Below, in pieces: positions 1 through 9,042 of a stretch of 35,892 nt of DNA. The notes under the pieces were generated by a model, which searched no databases, was not told the origin of the DNA, and saw only the letters and a list, made by a program, of their open reading frames with translations. Numbering within the stretch: the first letter of the stretch is position 1; each line of letters begins with the position of its first letter. The stretch is from BS150m-G50 sp964501185 [NCBI: uncultured Bacteroidia bacterium] (GTDB lineage: Bacteria > CAIWAD01 > BS150m-G50): positions 1 to 35,892 of the forward strand of contig CAZCRT010000032.1 of assembly GCA_964501185.1 (NCBI GenBank). The letters run 5' to 3'. A program made the position numbers and the translations under genes.

Positions 1-223
1 CAATGATGCGATGTCGCTGTCTCTTTTTCCCCTAAATTCCGCGATGAACCTTTTTATTTGCCCCTTATCGCAGGAGTAGCCCGAAGCAAAGCTCATTGAG
101 AGACAGGATATGACATCAACGATGATTCGAACCGCAAATAGCTTGCAACTGAGATGACCTCATTCTAAATTGACGCAAAAATACCGCTCACAACGGGTGT
201 CGATAAGAATTATGGAGGATAGT
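1..223. other. Intergenic start of window, no gene seen
   Basis: No credible gene is visible before the first lipoprotein gene. A 15-codon frame at 110-157 has only a weak ribosome site and no other support. The only clear signal is GGAGG at 215-219, which sets the lipoprotein start at 224. The sequence upstream of position 1 is unavailable, so this could be the tail of another intergenic region. Confidence 0.5.
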
Positions 224-607
224 ATGAAGCGTGTGACACTGTTTCTGGCGCTGCTGATGATGATTTCATGTGGCAAGAAGACTTCTGAAACAGATCTCTA
301 CAAGCAGGCAGAAGAGATGTATCAATCGCAGAAATTCGAAGAAGCGGTTTTCGTCTTCGATCAGATGCTGGCTGACTACCCTGAGGGTACACTGGCACCT
401 AAGGCTGCATTCATGATGGGCTACATCTATGCAAACGAACTGTCACAAATGGATTTCGCCAAAGAGTTCTACCAGCTATTTCTGGAGAAGTATGGCTCCA
501 TAGCGGACAGTAACCTTGTCAACTCCGCCCTCTGGGAACTGGAAAACCTGGGTCGCAATGTTGATGACCTGGAAATTCTGACTGCTCCTGATGAGGATGC
601 TGAATAG
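224..607 (+). CDS. TPR outer-membrane lipoprotein, YbgF/BamD-like
   Basis: This is a 127-residue lipoprotein. A short basic, hydrophobic signal ends in a lipobox with Cys16 as the predicted acylation site. The mature part (about 20-115) carries TPR-like helices, including an EEAVFVFDQMLADYP segment of the kind found in YbgF, the Tol-Pal cell-division coordinator, and BamD-type lipoproteins. The acidic C-terminus is short. I chose ATG 224 because GGAGG lies five bases upstream and the signal peptide begins there; a TTG at 170 in the same frame lacks support. It stands alone, with its own terminator at 633-670. The protein is much shorter than BamD, so a small periplasmic scaffold or adaptor is the safest description. 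The partner is unknown. Confidence 0.75.
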   Translation: MKRVTLFLALLMMISCGKKTSETDLYKQAEEMYQSQKFEEAVFVFDQMLADYPEGTLAPKAAFMMGYIYANELSQMDFAKEFYQLFLEKYGSIADSNLVNSALWELENLGRNVDDLEILTAPDEDAE

Positions 608-632
608 CTGACTTAAGAGGATTGCAACTTCC

Positions 633-670
633 AGCCGGGATACCACAGGTATTTCGGCTTTTCTTTTTTT
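633..670 (+). terminator. Intrinsic terminator after the TPR lipoprotein gene
   Basis: AGCCG (633-637) pairs with CGGCT (655-659), and ATACC (640-644) pairs with GGTAT (648-652) around an ACA loop, with a GG/TT internal loop between the helices. A T-rich run follows to 670. It separates the lipoprotein gene from the Bat operon. Confidence 0.75.
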
Positions 671-820
671 AGGGGAACATTTGCCCACTGATCTGCGTCA
701 TATCTTCTAATAGAAGCTGGTTTGTCAGCGTTATGTAACAATGAATCTGCGCTGGATAGCGAAATGGAAATTAACAGAACCGGAATATGATCCGGTGTAT
801 CAGGAGATGAAGGGAGCGCC

Positions 821-1810
821 ATGCATAGTGATGCTGTAGAGATGACCCGCCGTATTGAAATGGAAAGCGGCTTTGTAGATCTTATCTATAAGGAATTGAG
901 CAAGGTAATCGTGGGGCAGCGTTACATGATTGACCGTCTGCTTATCGGATTACTGGCTGACGGACACCTGTTGCTCGAAGGGGTTCCCGGACTTGCCAAG
1001 ACAACCGCTGTCAAAGCCCTGTCCAGTGTGATTAAGACCGGTTTCAGCCGTATCCAGTTCACTCCTGACCTGCTGCCGGCAGATCTGATTGGTACTATGG
1101 TCTACAATCAGAAAGAGGGGAACTTCACTACCCAGAAAGGGCCGATATTCTCAAATATCATCCTGGCGGATGAAATCAACCGTTCGCCGGCCAAAGTGCA
1201 ATCAGCGTTGCTGGAGGCGATGCAGGAACGACAGGTGACAATTGCCGGCACCTCTTATGGCCTTGATAAGCCATTTCTGGTCCTGGCTACACAGAATCCA
1301 CTGGAGCAGGAGGGCACTTACCCGTTACCGGAAGCGCAGATCGATCGTTTCATGCTCAAATTGCATATCGGCTATCCGGAGCGGGAAGAGGAGCGGGAAA
1401 TTATCCGGCGGATGACCTCCCGGGAGCTACCGTCAGTAGAACCGGTCGTAGAAGTAGAGCAGATTCTACGCAGTCGTGAACTGATGCATGATATTATTGT
1501 TGAAAGCAAGATCGAAGACTATGTGCTGGATCTGGTGTTCGCTACCAGAGAACCGGCAAAGTATCGTCTGGAGGAGCTGGAAGACCTGATCTCCTGGGGT
1601 GCATCTCCCCGTGCAGGCATCTTCCTGATTCAGGCGGCACGGGCACATGCTTTTCTGAAGAAAAGAGGGTATGTCGTACCGGACGATATCAAGATTGTAG
1701 CACACGACATTCTCAGGCATCGTATTGGCGTTACTTTTGAGGCTGAGGCGGAAGAGGTTACAACCGATGAAATCGTTACCCGTATTCTCAACCGGGTAGA
1801 AGTACCCTGA
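821..1810 (+). CDS. MoxR-family AAA+ ATPase, first gene of the Bat operon
   Basis: This 329-residue protein is a typical full-length MoxR ATPase. Walker A is GVPGLAKT at 54-61 and Walker B with its following Asn is DEIN at 117-120. A sensor region with QNPLEQEGTYPLPEAQ and DRF follows, then the helical lid. MoxR proteins are thought to act as chaperone-like motors on von Willebrand factor A (vWA) proteins, and several vWA genes follow here. The start at 821 is supported by AGGGAG at 811-816. It heads a run of overlapping genes reaching at least 9034. The gap of about 210 bases upstream contains the previous gene's terminator, so the operon promoter should lie between 671 and 810, but I see no convincing box. 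Confidence 0.93.
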   Translation: MHSDAVEMTRRIEMESGFVDLIYKELSKVIVGQRYMIDRLLIGLLADGHLLLEGVPGLAKTTAVKALSSVIKTGFSRIQFTPDLLPADLIGTMVYNQKEGNFTTQKGPIFSNIILADEINRSPAKVQSALLEAMQERQVTIAGTSYGLDKPFLVLATQNPLEQEGTYPLPEAQIDRFMLKLHIGYPEREEEREIIRRMTSRELPSVEPVVEVEQILRSRELMHDIIVESKIEDYVLDLVFATREPAKYRLEELEDLISWGASPRAGIFLIQAARAHAFLKKRGYVVPDDIKIVAHDILRHRIGVTFEAEAEEVTTDEIVTRILNRVEVP

Positions 1811-1864
1811 ACTGTATGAGTACATCCACAGCTGATCGCTGTTCAGTCATACCGGGAGCAACCA

Positions 1865-2770
1865 GTGCCTTCTGCTAGCTCGATCGAACAACAACAGGAC
1901 ACCAGAGAGATTCTGCGTAAGGTGCGCCGGGTGGAAATCTCCACACGGGCAATTGTGCGGGACCTTTTCTCGGGGGAGTATCACTCCGTGTTTAAAGGGC
2001 GCGGGATGAATTTCGCTGAGGTGCGGGAATATGTGCGGGGTGATGATATCCGGCAGATTGACTGGAATGTTACAGCACGGATGGGGCATCCTTATGTTAA
2101 GGTTTTTCAGGAAGAGCGTGAGCTGACAGTCATTCTGGCAGTTGATCTTTCCGCTTCACAACAGTTCGGGGCAACCGGTCAGATCAAGAGGGAGCTGATC
2201 ACAGAGGTCTGCGCGGTGCTGGCTTTCTCGGCGATCCGCAATAATGACAAGGTCGGGTTGCTGCTGTTCAGTGACCGTGTAGAGAAATTCATCCCACCGG
2301 AAAAAGGTAACTCCCATATCCTGACGATTATCCGTCATCTGCTCTACTGGCAGCCTGAGGGTAAAGGAACTGCTATCAGCAGCAGTCTGCAACATCTCAA
2401 TAGATTACTGAAGAAGCGGGGAATCGTCTTTCTGGTATCCGATTTTCTGGATGATGATTTTGAACAGGCAATGCGTACGCTGAAAAAGCGTCATGACCTG
2501 ATCGCGTTGTCAGTCAGCGACCCTTTGGAAACAGAATTGCCCGGTAAAGGATGGCTGCGGGTGGAAGACCTGGAAAGCGGCCGCAGACGCTGGGTGCATT
2601 CCGGATCACGACGGTTCCGCAGGAGCTTCCGTGAACAGAGACTGCAGTGGCATAGTGAGCTGGAACGGTCATTTAAGAGAGCAAGGGTCGATTTTATCAG
2701 GCTTTCAACAGGTACTTCCTACATAAAACCTATAATACACTTCTTTAAGAAACGGGCAGGGCGCCGATGA
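1865..2770 (+). CDS. DUF58 / vWA-like protein of the Bat operon
   Basis: This 301-residue cytoplasmic protein carries the DUF58 signature GDDIRQIDWNVTAR around 59-72. It leads into a vWA-like fold whose metal-site motif is D94-x-S96-x-S98. DUF58 proteins almost always sit directly after a MoxR ATPase and are its probable client or partner. The start is GTG 1865, chosen because GGGAG at 1854-1858 is well spaced and no upstream ATG fits. The stop overlaps the next start as ATGA (2767-2770), so translation is probably coupled. No signal peptide or membrane segment is visible. Identification is firm; the biochemical activity is not established for the family. Confidence 0.92.
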   Translation: MPSASSIEQQQDTREILRKVRRVEISTRAIVRDLFSGEYHSVFKGRGMNFAEVREYVRGDDIRQIDWNVTARMGHPYVKVFQEERELTVILAVDLSASQQFGATGQIKRELITEVCAVLAFSAIRNNDKVGLLLFSDRVEKFIPPEKGNSHILTIIRHLLYWQPEGKGTAISSSLQHLNRLLKKRGIVFLVSDFLDDDFEQAMRTLKKRHDLIALSVSDPLETELPGKGWLRVEDLESGRRRWVHSGSRRFRRSFREQRLQWHSELERSFKRARVDFIRLSTGTSYIKPIIHFFKKRAGRR

Positions 2771-3738
2771 CCAGACTTCTGTTTCTGCTGTCAGCTCTGA
2801 TATTGGTTGTGTCACCGCTGGTAGGTGCTGATAAGTGTTCAGTGGATCTGAAACTGGACCGCGAAGAGTGTCTGATCGGTGACTGGCTGCAGCTGGATAT
2901 CATCACCGAGTCGAGTGAAAACTATCAACCGCTCTGGCCTGACTGGCGTGAGCAGAGTCTGGGCTCATTCAGGATACTTGCTGCGAATCGAGTCAGCCCC
3001 GATCATCAGCAACTCACTATTGCGGTTTATGATCTTGACCGTCAGCTGCTCCCATCTTTCTCCTTTCCCTTTATCGACCTGCGCGATTCCACAACTTTTA
3101 ACCTGCAGACCGATTCACTGGCTGTGCAGGTCTTCACCGTACAGGATTCACTGGCGCTGAACAGTGTACCGATTGACAGCGCTACAGCTCCGTTACTGGA
3201 TATCTATCCTCCACAGCAACGGCCGCTGACCTGGCGTGACTGGCTGATTCGAGTCGCCCTGTTTATTGCGGCATTGTTGTTGCTTATACTCCCAGTATTC
3301 TTCTGGCGTCGACGTGGCCGAGGTGAAGACGATGAAACAGGCAAAACCGAGAGGTTCCTTCCGCCACCCGGTGAGCGTGCCCGGACTGAGCTGTACCGGA
3401 TTAAGGATGAAAAACTGTGGCAGCGGGGAGAAGTGGTAGAACACTATTTCCGGATTACCCTGTTGTTGAGACGGTATCTGGAATGGCAGACCGGTGAAGT
3501 AGTAGCGGAAATGACTACTTTCGAAGTGGAAGCATTTCTGATTCGTATCAACTCCCCGAAACCGGGATCAATGCTGCTGCAGATGCTGCAACAGTCTGAC
3601 CTGGTTAAGTTCGCAACCTACTTACCGGCAGAAGAAAAACATGATCTGTTCTGGGAGGAAGCACTTCAACTGCTGGAGGCCTGGGAGGGGTGGTTTGAAG
3701 AATCGACAACTTCCGAGGTGGAGGGTGCTGCAAGATGA
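2767..3738 (+). CDS. Membrane-anchored Bat-operon protein, DUF4381-like
   Basis: This 323-residue protein has a signal peptide (about 1-21) and a periplasmic beta-rich domain of about 130 residues. A single membrane helix near 160-180 is followed by an Arg-rich stop-transfer stretch. The cytoplasmic C-terminal helical domain has the pattern YFRITLLLRRYLEW followed by a TTFEVEAFL segment. The same tail type occurs at the end of BatD and in DUF4381 proteins beside MoxR and vWA genes. It overlaps both neighbours by four bases. The layout suggests a transmembrane link between the cytoplasmic MoxR/DUF58 pair and the envelope vWA proteins. The family assignment rests on architecture and context, not on a catalytic motif. 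Confidence 0.75.
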   Translation: MTRLLFLLSALILVVSPLVGADKCSVDLKLDREECLIGDWLQLDIITESSENYQPLWPDWREQSLGSFRILAANRVSPDHQQLTIAVYDLDRQLLPSFSFPFIDLRDSTTFNLQTDSLAVQVFTVQDSLALNSVPIDSATAPLLDIYPPQQRPLTWRDWLIRVALFIAALLLLILPVFFWRRRGRGEDDETGKTERFLPPPGERARTELYRIKDEKLWQRGEVVEHYFRITLLLRRYLEWQTGEVVAEMTTFEVEAFLIRINSPKPGSMLLQMLQQSDLVKFATYLPAEEKHDLFWEEALQLLEAWEGWFEESTTSEVEGAAR

Positions 3739-4718
3739 TACTGGCTCATCCCGAATTCCTCTGGCTTCTCGCTTTACTGCCATTGCTTATCTGGGTTCAT
3801 TTTATCTGGCGCCGGAAGCGTGAGATCAGATTCAACTGGTCGCTGGTGGAACCTGTCGTTCAACTGCAGAGCCGTGGAAGTGGCCTGTTGCCGGAAGTAC
3901 CTTTCTGGCTGCGGACAGTTGCATTCGTCCTGATCATCCTGGCATTGGCCCGCCCGCAGAGTATCACACAGGAGCAGGAGATTCATACTGAGGGTATCGA
4001 TATCGTGATGGTACTGGATATATCCGGTTCCATGCAGGCGATGGATTTTGAGCCCAACCGGCTTGAGGCTGCTAAAGTTGTAGCCAGGGATTTTATTGAC
4101 CAGCGGGTATCCGATCGTATCGGGCTTGTCGTTTTCTCCTCGCAGAGTTTCACACAATGTCCGATGACTATCGATTATGAGATCCTGAAGGCCCTGTTGG
4201 AGCAGGTGGAGATGGGGGTGATTGATGATGGGACCGCGATCGGTTATTCAATTGGTACAGCTATCAATCGCCTGAAGGACAGTCCTGCCAGCAGTCAGGT
4301 TATCATTCTGCTGACCGATGGTGATAACAATCGCGGTGTCGACCCGCTGACAGTGGCACAGATTGCCGCTGACAGGGGTTATCGAATATACACTATCGGT
4401 GTGGGTACTCGCGGGATGGCACCATTTCCTGCAACAGATATGTTTGGACGTAAGACTACCCGCCAGTTTCAGGTAACTATCAATGAGGAACTGCTGCAGC
4501 AGGTCTCACAGCAAACCGGTGGCAAGTATTACAGGGCAACTGATAACGCGACGCTGGAAGAGATTTATAATGAGATTAATCAGCTCGAGAAAGCAGATAT
4601 CTCTGTGGAGTATTTTAAACTGAGGCAGGAGTTATATGGCAGACTGCTGGCACTGGCTCTGTTGTTACTGCTGAGTGACCTGCTTCTGGGATTGACTCTG
4701 GCCCGGAGGCTGCCATGA
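3735..4718 (+). CDS. batA: BatA, membrane-anchored von Willebrand factor A protein
   Basis: This 327-residue protein has two N-terminal membrane helices (about 8-25 and 57-73). A vWA domain follows with an intact MIDAS metal site DISGSM (95-100) and a later LLTDGDNN segment, and there is one C-terminal membrane helix. This is the standard BatA layout. Bat proteins were first linked to aerotolerance in Bacteroides fragilis, but their molecular role is still open. The start overlaps the upstream stop (ATGA), as does the next junction, so BatA and BatB are probably made in step. Length and motif order match the family. Confidence 0.92.
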   Translation: MILAHPEFLWLLALLPLLIWVHFIWRRKREIRFNWSLVEPVVQLQSRGSGLLPEVPFWLRTVAFVLIILALARPQSITQEQEIHTEGIDIVMVLDISGSMQAMDFEPNRLEAAKVVARDFIDQRVSDRIGLVVFSSQSFTQCPMTIDYEILKALLEQVEMGVIDDGTAIGYSIGTAINRLKDSPASSQVIILLTDGDNNRGVDPLTVAQIAADRGYRIYTIGVGTRGMAPFPATDMFGRKTTRQFQVTINEELLQQVSQQTGGKYYRATDNATLEEIYNEINQLEKADISVEYFKLRQELYGRLLALALLLLLSDLLLGLTLARRLP

Positions 4719-5716
4719 TCAGATTTGAACAGCCTCATCTCCTCAACCTGCTCTGGCTGCTGCTTCCGCTGGCAATCTGGCTGCTGTCAGACTTTGGCCG
4801 TCGGCATCGCTGGCTGAAAGGTATCTCCAATCGGGCAGAGCATGTTCCCTGTTACAGCCGTTCGCGAAGAATCTGGCATATCATATTGCGTCTGGCAGGA
4901 TTGTCCATGCTGATTATAGCACTGGCGCAACCACAGGTGGGCACCCGCCTGGAAGAGATCAGTCGTGAAGGTGTGGACATTCTGATTGCTGTAGATGTCT
5001 CACAGAGCATGAGTGCTCAGGATATCACCCCATCCCGTCTGGCAAAAGCACGACACGCTACCCGCAGTTTTATTGCCAGGTTGCGGGGTGACAGGGTAGG
5101 TCTGATCCCCTTTGCCGGTCAGCCATATTCCCTGTTTCCTTTGACGCTTGACTATAGTGCTGCAGCAATGTTTGTGGAGGTGCTGGATGTGGGATTCATA
5201 CCTTTACCCGGAACTGAACTGGCACCGGTAATAAAACGCGCGGTCGAGATGTTCGAGGATAACTCTGAAACATCCCGGGTACTTGTAGTTTTGACTGATG
5301 GTGAGGATTTTGGTGAAGGACTGGATGAAGCGTTGCAGGAAGCAAGACAGAAGAACATCACGATTTATACAATAGGCATCGGGACACCGCAGGGCGCCCC
5401 TATTCCGGTTTATAATGAAGTGGGAGACAGAACCGGTTATCGTCAGGACAGGAGCGGGAATACTATCCTCACCAGATTAAACGAGGCAGTACTTTCACGA
5501 TTAGCACAGGAAACCGGTGGTCGCTACTATCTGGTAACACCGGATGAGGCGGAACTGATTGAAATCTATCGCGAAATCTACCAGCTGGAGCAAAGTGAAC
5601 TGACCTCACAGATGTACACTCAATATGAGGAGCGGTTTCAGTGGTTCCTCATTGCGGGACTGGTTATCCTATGGCTGGAACTGCTGCTGCCGACAGGGCG
5701 ACGGAGGGAAGAATAG
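4715..5716 (+). CDS. batB: BatB, membrane-anchored von Willebrand factor A protein
   Basis: This 333-residue paralogue of BatA has N-terminal membrane helices (about 9-25 and 54-71) and a vWA domain with MIDAS motif DVSQSM (94-99) followed by VVLTDGEDFGEG. A C-terminal helix ends in an Arg-rich tail. In the family, BatA and BatB are thought to pair through their vWA domains. The start overlaps BatA's stop. The stop at 5714-5716 shares its last base with the GTG start of the next gene. All MIDAS residues are present, so metal binding should be intact. Confidence 0.92.
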   Translation: MIRFEQPHLLNLLWLLLPLAIWLLSDFGRRHRWLKGISNRAEHVPCYSRSRRIWHIILRLAGLSMLIIALAQPQVGTRLEEISREGVDILIAVDVSQSMSAQDITPSRLAKARHATRSFIARLRGDRVGLIPFAGQPYSLFPLTLDYSAAAMFVEVLDVGFIPLPGTELAPVIKRAVEMFEDNSETSRVLVVLTDGEDFGEGLDEALQEARQKNITIYTIGIGTPQGAPIPVYNEVGDRTGYRQDRSGNTILTRLNEAVLSRLAQETGGRYYLVTPDEAELIEIYREIYQLEQSELTSQMYTQYEERFQWFLIAGLVILWLELLLPTGRRREE

Positions 5717-6528
5717 TGCTGCAAATTCAAGAACGCTCTGAACAACCGGCAAACCGGCTCACTGCTCTGATTACTCTGGCCTGTACGATAGCGTTACTGG
5801 CTGCCTCACCATCACTGGCAACAGCCGGTGATCGAAATGAGATTAAACGGGGAAATGACTTCTTTGCTGCTGAAGACTGGGATAATGCACTGGCCGCTTA
5901 TAAACAGGCTCTGGGGCAGGGTGAAGACCCGGTGTTGCCCAGCTTTAATCTCGGAGATGTTTATTACCGTCAGCAGAACTACGAAGCGGCTGAGGCTGCC
6001 TGGAGTACCTCCTTTAACAGTGACGAAGCTGACATGAGTGCGCAATCAGCGTATAATATCGGTAACGCACGCTACGCGAGTGGCGACCTGGAGGGAGCGC
6101 TGGAGGCATATATCACAGCTCTCCAGAATAATCCTGATGATCACCGTACCAAGTACAATCTTGAACAGACGCTGCAGCAGATGCAACAGCAGGAGCAGAA
6201 GAACCAGGATCAGGAAGGTGAAGGGGAGGAAGAGAACCAGGAACAGCAGAGCAACAGTGATCAGCAGCAGGATCAGTCCTCTGATCAGCAACAGCAGGAA
6301 TCTGAGGAGACGGATGAGGGTGAGGAGTCGCAGCCTGAACCGGAGGAAAATGCTGAGGAAGGGGAAGAGCAGCCGCAACCTGATTCACAACAGTCTGAAC
6401 AGGAGGATATTACCAGACGTCAGCAGGAACAACTTCTGCAATCACTGGAACAGGATGAAAAGGATATTCTGCGAGAGCTGCTCAAAAAGGAAATCCCGGC
6501 AAATCGAAAAGTGGAGAAGGACTGGTGA
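5716..6528 (+). CDS. batC: BatC-like TPR protein with Gln/Glu-rich tail
   Basis: This 270-residue protein has an N-terminal hydrophobic segment (16-36) that acts as signal or anchor. Two to three TPR units follow (about 38-147), with motifs such as SAYNIGNARYASGDLEGALEAY. A low-complexity Gln/Glu/Asp-rich stretch occupies about 151-230, ending in a charged helical tail. TPR proteins with acidic Gln-rich tails are the usual third member of Bat operons. I placed the start at GTG 5716, sharing one base with the BatB stop and preceded by GGAGGG at 5703-5708; the frame stays open further upstream inside batB. The repeat-rich codons at 6180-6400 produce long but meaningless frames on both strands. 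Confidence 0.85.
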   Translation: MLQIQERSEQPANRLTALITLACTIALLAASPSLATAGDRNEIKRGNDFFAAEDWDNALAAYKQALGQGEDPVLPSFNLGDVYYRQQNYEAAEAAWSTSFNSDEADMSAQSAYNIGNARYASGDLEGALEAYITALQNNPDDHRTKYNLEQTLQQMQQQEQKNQDQEGEGEEENQEQQSNSDQQQDQSSDQQQQESEETDEGEESQPEPEENAEEGEEQPQPDSQQSEQEDITRRQQEQLLQSLEQDEKDILRELLKKEIPANRKVEKDW

Positions 6529-8291
6529 GGAATCTGGCCACCATATTGTCTCTTATACTCTGTATGCAGTTACCAATGCTGGCGGCTGTTGATTTCAGTC
6601 TCACCGGTGCAGGTAGTGCATCCCTGGGTGACTATTATGAAATCGAGTATATCCTTACCGGTGACAGGAAAATAAACACAAATCCACATTTTCCTGATTT
6701 CAAGGGATTTAAAGTGGCCAGTGGGCCTGATGTCAGCAGTTCTACCAGGATTGTCAACAGCCGTGTCTCACAGAGTCGAAGCTGGCGCTTTGTACTTGTG
6801 CCAGAGCAGACCGGGCAGCTGACAGTAGCACCTGCGCGGATAACAGTTAACGGCATCAGCTACAGCAGCGGCCATTTGAATGTGAAAGTAACAGGACAAT
6901 CTGCTGCTGCCGGTGATGAATCACCGGAAATATTCCTGCGTGCGACAGTAAGTGACAGCAATCCCTTTCAGGGGGAGCAGATAATCTATCAGCTGAAAGT
7001 GTATTTCCGTGTGAATGTACAGAACTACACACCGGAGGACCTGCAGCGCACTGCCGGATTTATAGTAGAGGAATTCCCGCTTCCAAGGCAGCCTGAAATC
7101 AGGCAGGAGACAATAGACGGCGTTCAATACAATGTTGCCCTGATTCGCAAGCTGGCACTCTTTCCCACACAAACCGGTATACTTGAAATTCCCCCGAGTG
7201 CCACCTCTTTTGATGTTATCAAAAGGAGGCGCAGTAAACGGCAGCGTGATATTTTCGATCAGTTCTTCTCCAGTGGTATGATGGAAAACTACAGCGAGCA
7301 GCGGCGTCTTGAAACCAGGAAGATTACAATCGATGTAAGGCCACTTCCAGAGCCTGCTCCCGATGATTTCAGTGGTATGGTCGGTAGTTTCTCTTTAAAG
7401 ACTTCTATCGACCGAACAGTTCTGGAAACAAATGACCCGCTCAGTTTCATAGCTACAGTTATGGGTCGTGGCAATATCAAGCTGATTCCGGAATTCCAGC
7501 TACAATTACCGCATGATATTGAGACCTACCCGCCGGAAGTTGAATCTGATATCAACAGACGTGATCAGGTCAGTGGTTTCAAACGTTTCACCTACCTGCT
7601 GGTACCGCGTCATCCCGGTCAACAGGTTTTCAAACCGTTACGCTTTTCCTATTTCGATCCTGAGGCAGAGCGTTATGTCACTCTTGAATCAGATCCGATA
7701 GAGCTCGATGTGGCCCGGAGTGATGACTATCGCCCGGGTGGTTCCATTCTACGCTCTGGAGAACCGATACAGACCTACGGGGTTGATATCGAGTACATTC
7801 ATACTGATGCAGGGGAGCTGAAAAGGATCGGAGAGTGCTTTATCACAAGCTGGTATTTTTTTCTGCTCCTGATTGTCCCATGGGCAATGCCTCTGACTGC
7901 CTGGGGACGTCGCCGTTACCAGGATTCCCTGCTGCAGAATCATGACATGCGTCGCTTCCGACGGGCACGCGGTAATGCTCAACGGTTGTTACGACAGGCA
8001 CGTCAATCGCTGAAGGTGAATGATGAAAGTGAGTTCTACGGTCTGATAACTCAAACGCTGGTTTGCTATCTGGCAGATAAACGGGGAATCTCTGCAGCCG
8101 GACTTGTCTGGGATGATGAAATCAAACGCCTTGAGATGCAGGGCATTGATGAGTCACTGGTTCAGGACCTTAACAGGTTGCGTCAGCAATGTGATTTCGC
8201 CCGATTTGCAGCCAATGCTGATCTGGAATCAGGGACAGATACCTATGAACGAACCGGGACCGTTCTCAACCAGCTGGAGCGTCTCCTATGA
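6525..8291 (+). CDS. batD: BatD, periplasmic oxygen-tolerance protein
   Basis: This 588-residue protein starts with a signal peptide (1-21). A long beta-sandwich periplasmic part includes the BatD-type FEVASGPxxSSSTRIVN-like segment seen here as FKVASGPDVSSSTRIVN. A membrane helix lies near 441-460, and an Arg-rich cytoplasmic helical tail ends the protein. BatD family proteins average about this size and are exported, with one helix near the C-terminus. The GTG start at 6525 overlaps the BatC stop as GTGA, and the batC-batD junction has a purine-rich ribosome site (GGAGAAGG). The cytoplasmic tail resembles that of the 2767-3738 protein, which suggests both present similar surfaces to MoxR or DUF58. 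Confidence 0.9.
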   Translation: MRNLATILSLILCMQLPMLAAVDFSLTGAGSASLGDYYEIEYILTGDRKINTNPHFPDFKGFKVASGPDVSSSTRIVNSRVSQSRSWRFVLVPEQTGQLTVAPARITVNGISYSSGHLNVKVTGQSAAAGDESPEIFLRATVSDSNPFQGEQIIYQLKVYFRVNVQNYTPEDLQRTAGFIVEEFPLPRQPEIRQETIDGVQYNVALIRKLALFPTQTGILEIPPSATSFDVIKRRRSKRQRDIFDQFFSSGMMENYSEQRRLETRKITIDVRPLPEPAPDDFSGMVGSFSLKTSIDRTVLETNDPLSFIATVMGRGNIKLIPEFQLQLPHDIETYPPEVESDINRRDQVSGFKRFTYLLVPRHPGQQVFKPLRFSYFDPEAERYVTLESDPIELDVARSDDYRPGGSILRSGEPIQTYGVDIEYIHTDAGELKRIGECFITSWYFFLLLIVPWAMPLTAWGRRRYQDSLLQNHDMRRFRRARGNAQRLLRQARQSLKVNDESEFYGLITQTLVCYLADKRGISAAGLVWDDEIKRLEMQGIDESLVQDLNRLRQQCDFARFAANADLESGTDTYERTGTVLNQLERLL

Positions 8292-9034
8292 AACCGACGA
8301 TCCTTTTCCTGATCGGACTTCTGATTACTTCTCAGATCACGGTTTTTGCCGGATCAACTGAAGATTTCCAGGCAGGGGTGGTTGCCTATAATGAGGGTGA
8401 TTTCAGTCGTGCTGAGGAGCTGTTTAAGGTTGTACAGGAGCAGGGGCTGGTTTCCGGTGAACTCTTCTACAATCTGGGTAACTGCGCTTTCAGGCAGGAT
8501 AACATTGCCAGAGCTATTCTCTACTGGGAACGGGCAAAACTGCTGACACCGAACGATGCTGACATCTTACGTAATCTTGAACTCGCTGCCGGCCTGCTGG
8601 CTGATCCTGTCCCCCCGGAGGCACAGCTTCCTTTCTGGCAGCTGGTTGACAGGTTACTGGATTCATTGACCAGGAGTTCCTGGGGTATTGTTCTGCTGGT
8701 TTCGGTCTGGTTACTTGCGGCTGTAATTGGCTGGCGTATCTGGAAATATACCCTGTTATCAAGGCGTCTGATACCGTATCTCGTAGTGCTGATGCTGGTG
8801 AGCACCTCCCTTTTCACGGCCCGGATTTACAGGGACAGCAATGACAATCGTGCAGTAATAATGGTAGAGAAAGTCACGATTCGCTCTGCACCGGACAGCC
8901 TGGCAGCGGAGCTGTTCGATTTACATAGCGGCAGTCAGGTTGAATTGCTGGAGACTGCACGGAAGTGGCGACGCATCCGGCTGCCAAATGGCCAGGGTGG
9001 CTGGTTACCAGGGGAATGTATAACGGCAATCTAG
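8288..9034 (+). CDS. batE: BatE, TPR protein with membrane helices and SH3 domain
   Basis: This 248-residue protein has a signal peptide (1-21) and TPR repeats (about 24-100). Two membrane helices lie near 131-150 and 160-180, and a C-terminal bacterial SH3-like domain spans about 189-246. This TPR-helices-SH3 layout is characteristic of BatE. SH3 domains of this class often touch peptidoglycan or peptides, so BatE may tie the Bat assembly to the cell wall; that is inference. The start overlaps BatD's stop (ATGA), completing the chain of overlaps that runs from the DUF58 gene. A SPOR-domain lipoprotein follows within ten bases. Confidence 0.9.
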   Translation: MKPTILFLIGLLITSQITVFAGSTEDFQAGVVAYNEGDFSRAEELFKVVQEQGLVSGELFYNLGNCAFRQDNIARAILYWERAKLLTPNDADILRNLELAAGLLADPVPPEAQLPFWQLVDRLLDSLTRSSWGIVLLVSVWLLAAVIGWRIWKYTLLSRRLIPYLVVLMLVSTSLFTARIYRDSNDNRAVIMVEKVTIRSAPDSLAAELFDLHSGSQVELLETARKWRRIRLPNGQGGWLPGECITAI

Positions 9035-9042
9035 GGGTCTGT

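Noticed and set aside
6038-6592. Long Arg/Ser-rich and Leu-rich frames overlapping batC
   Set aside because: They arise from the Gln/Glu-rich repeat codons of batC read in other frames; their composition is extreme and no start signals are present.
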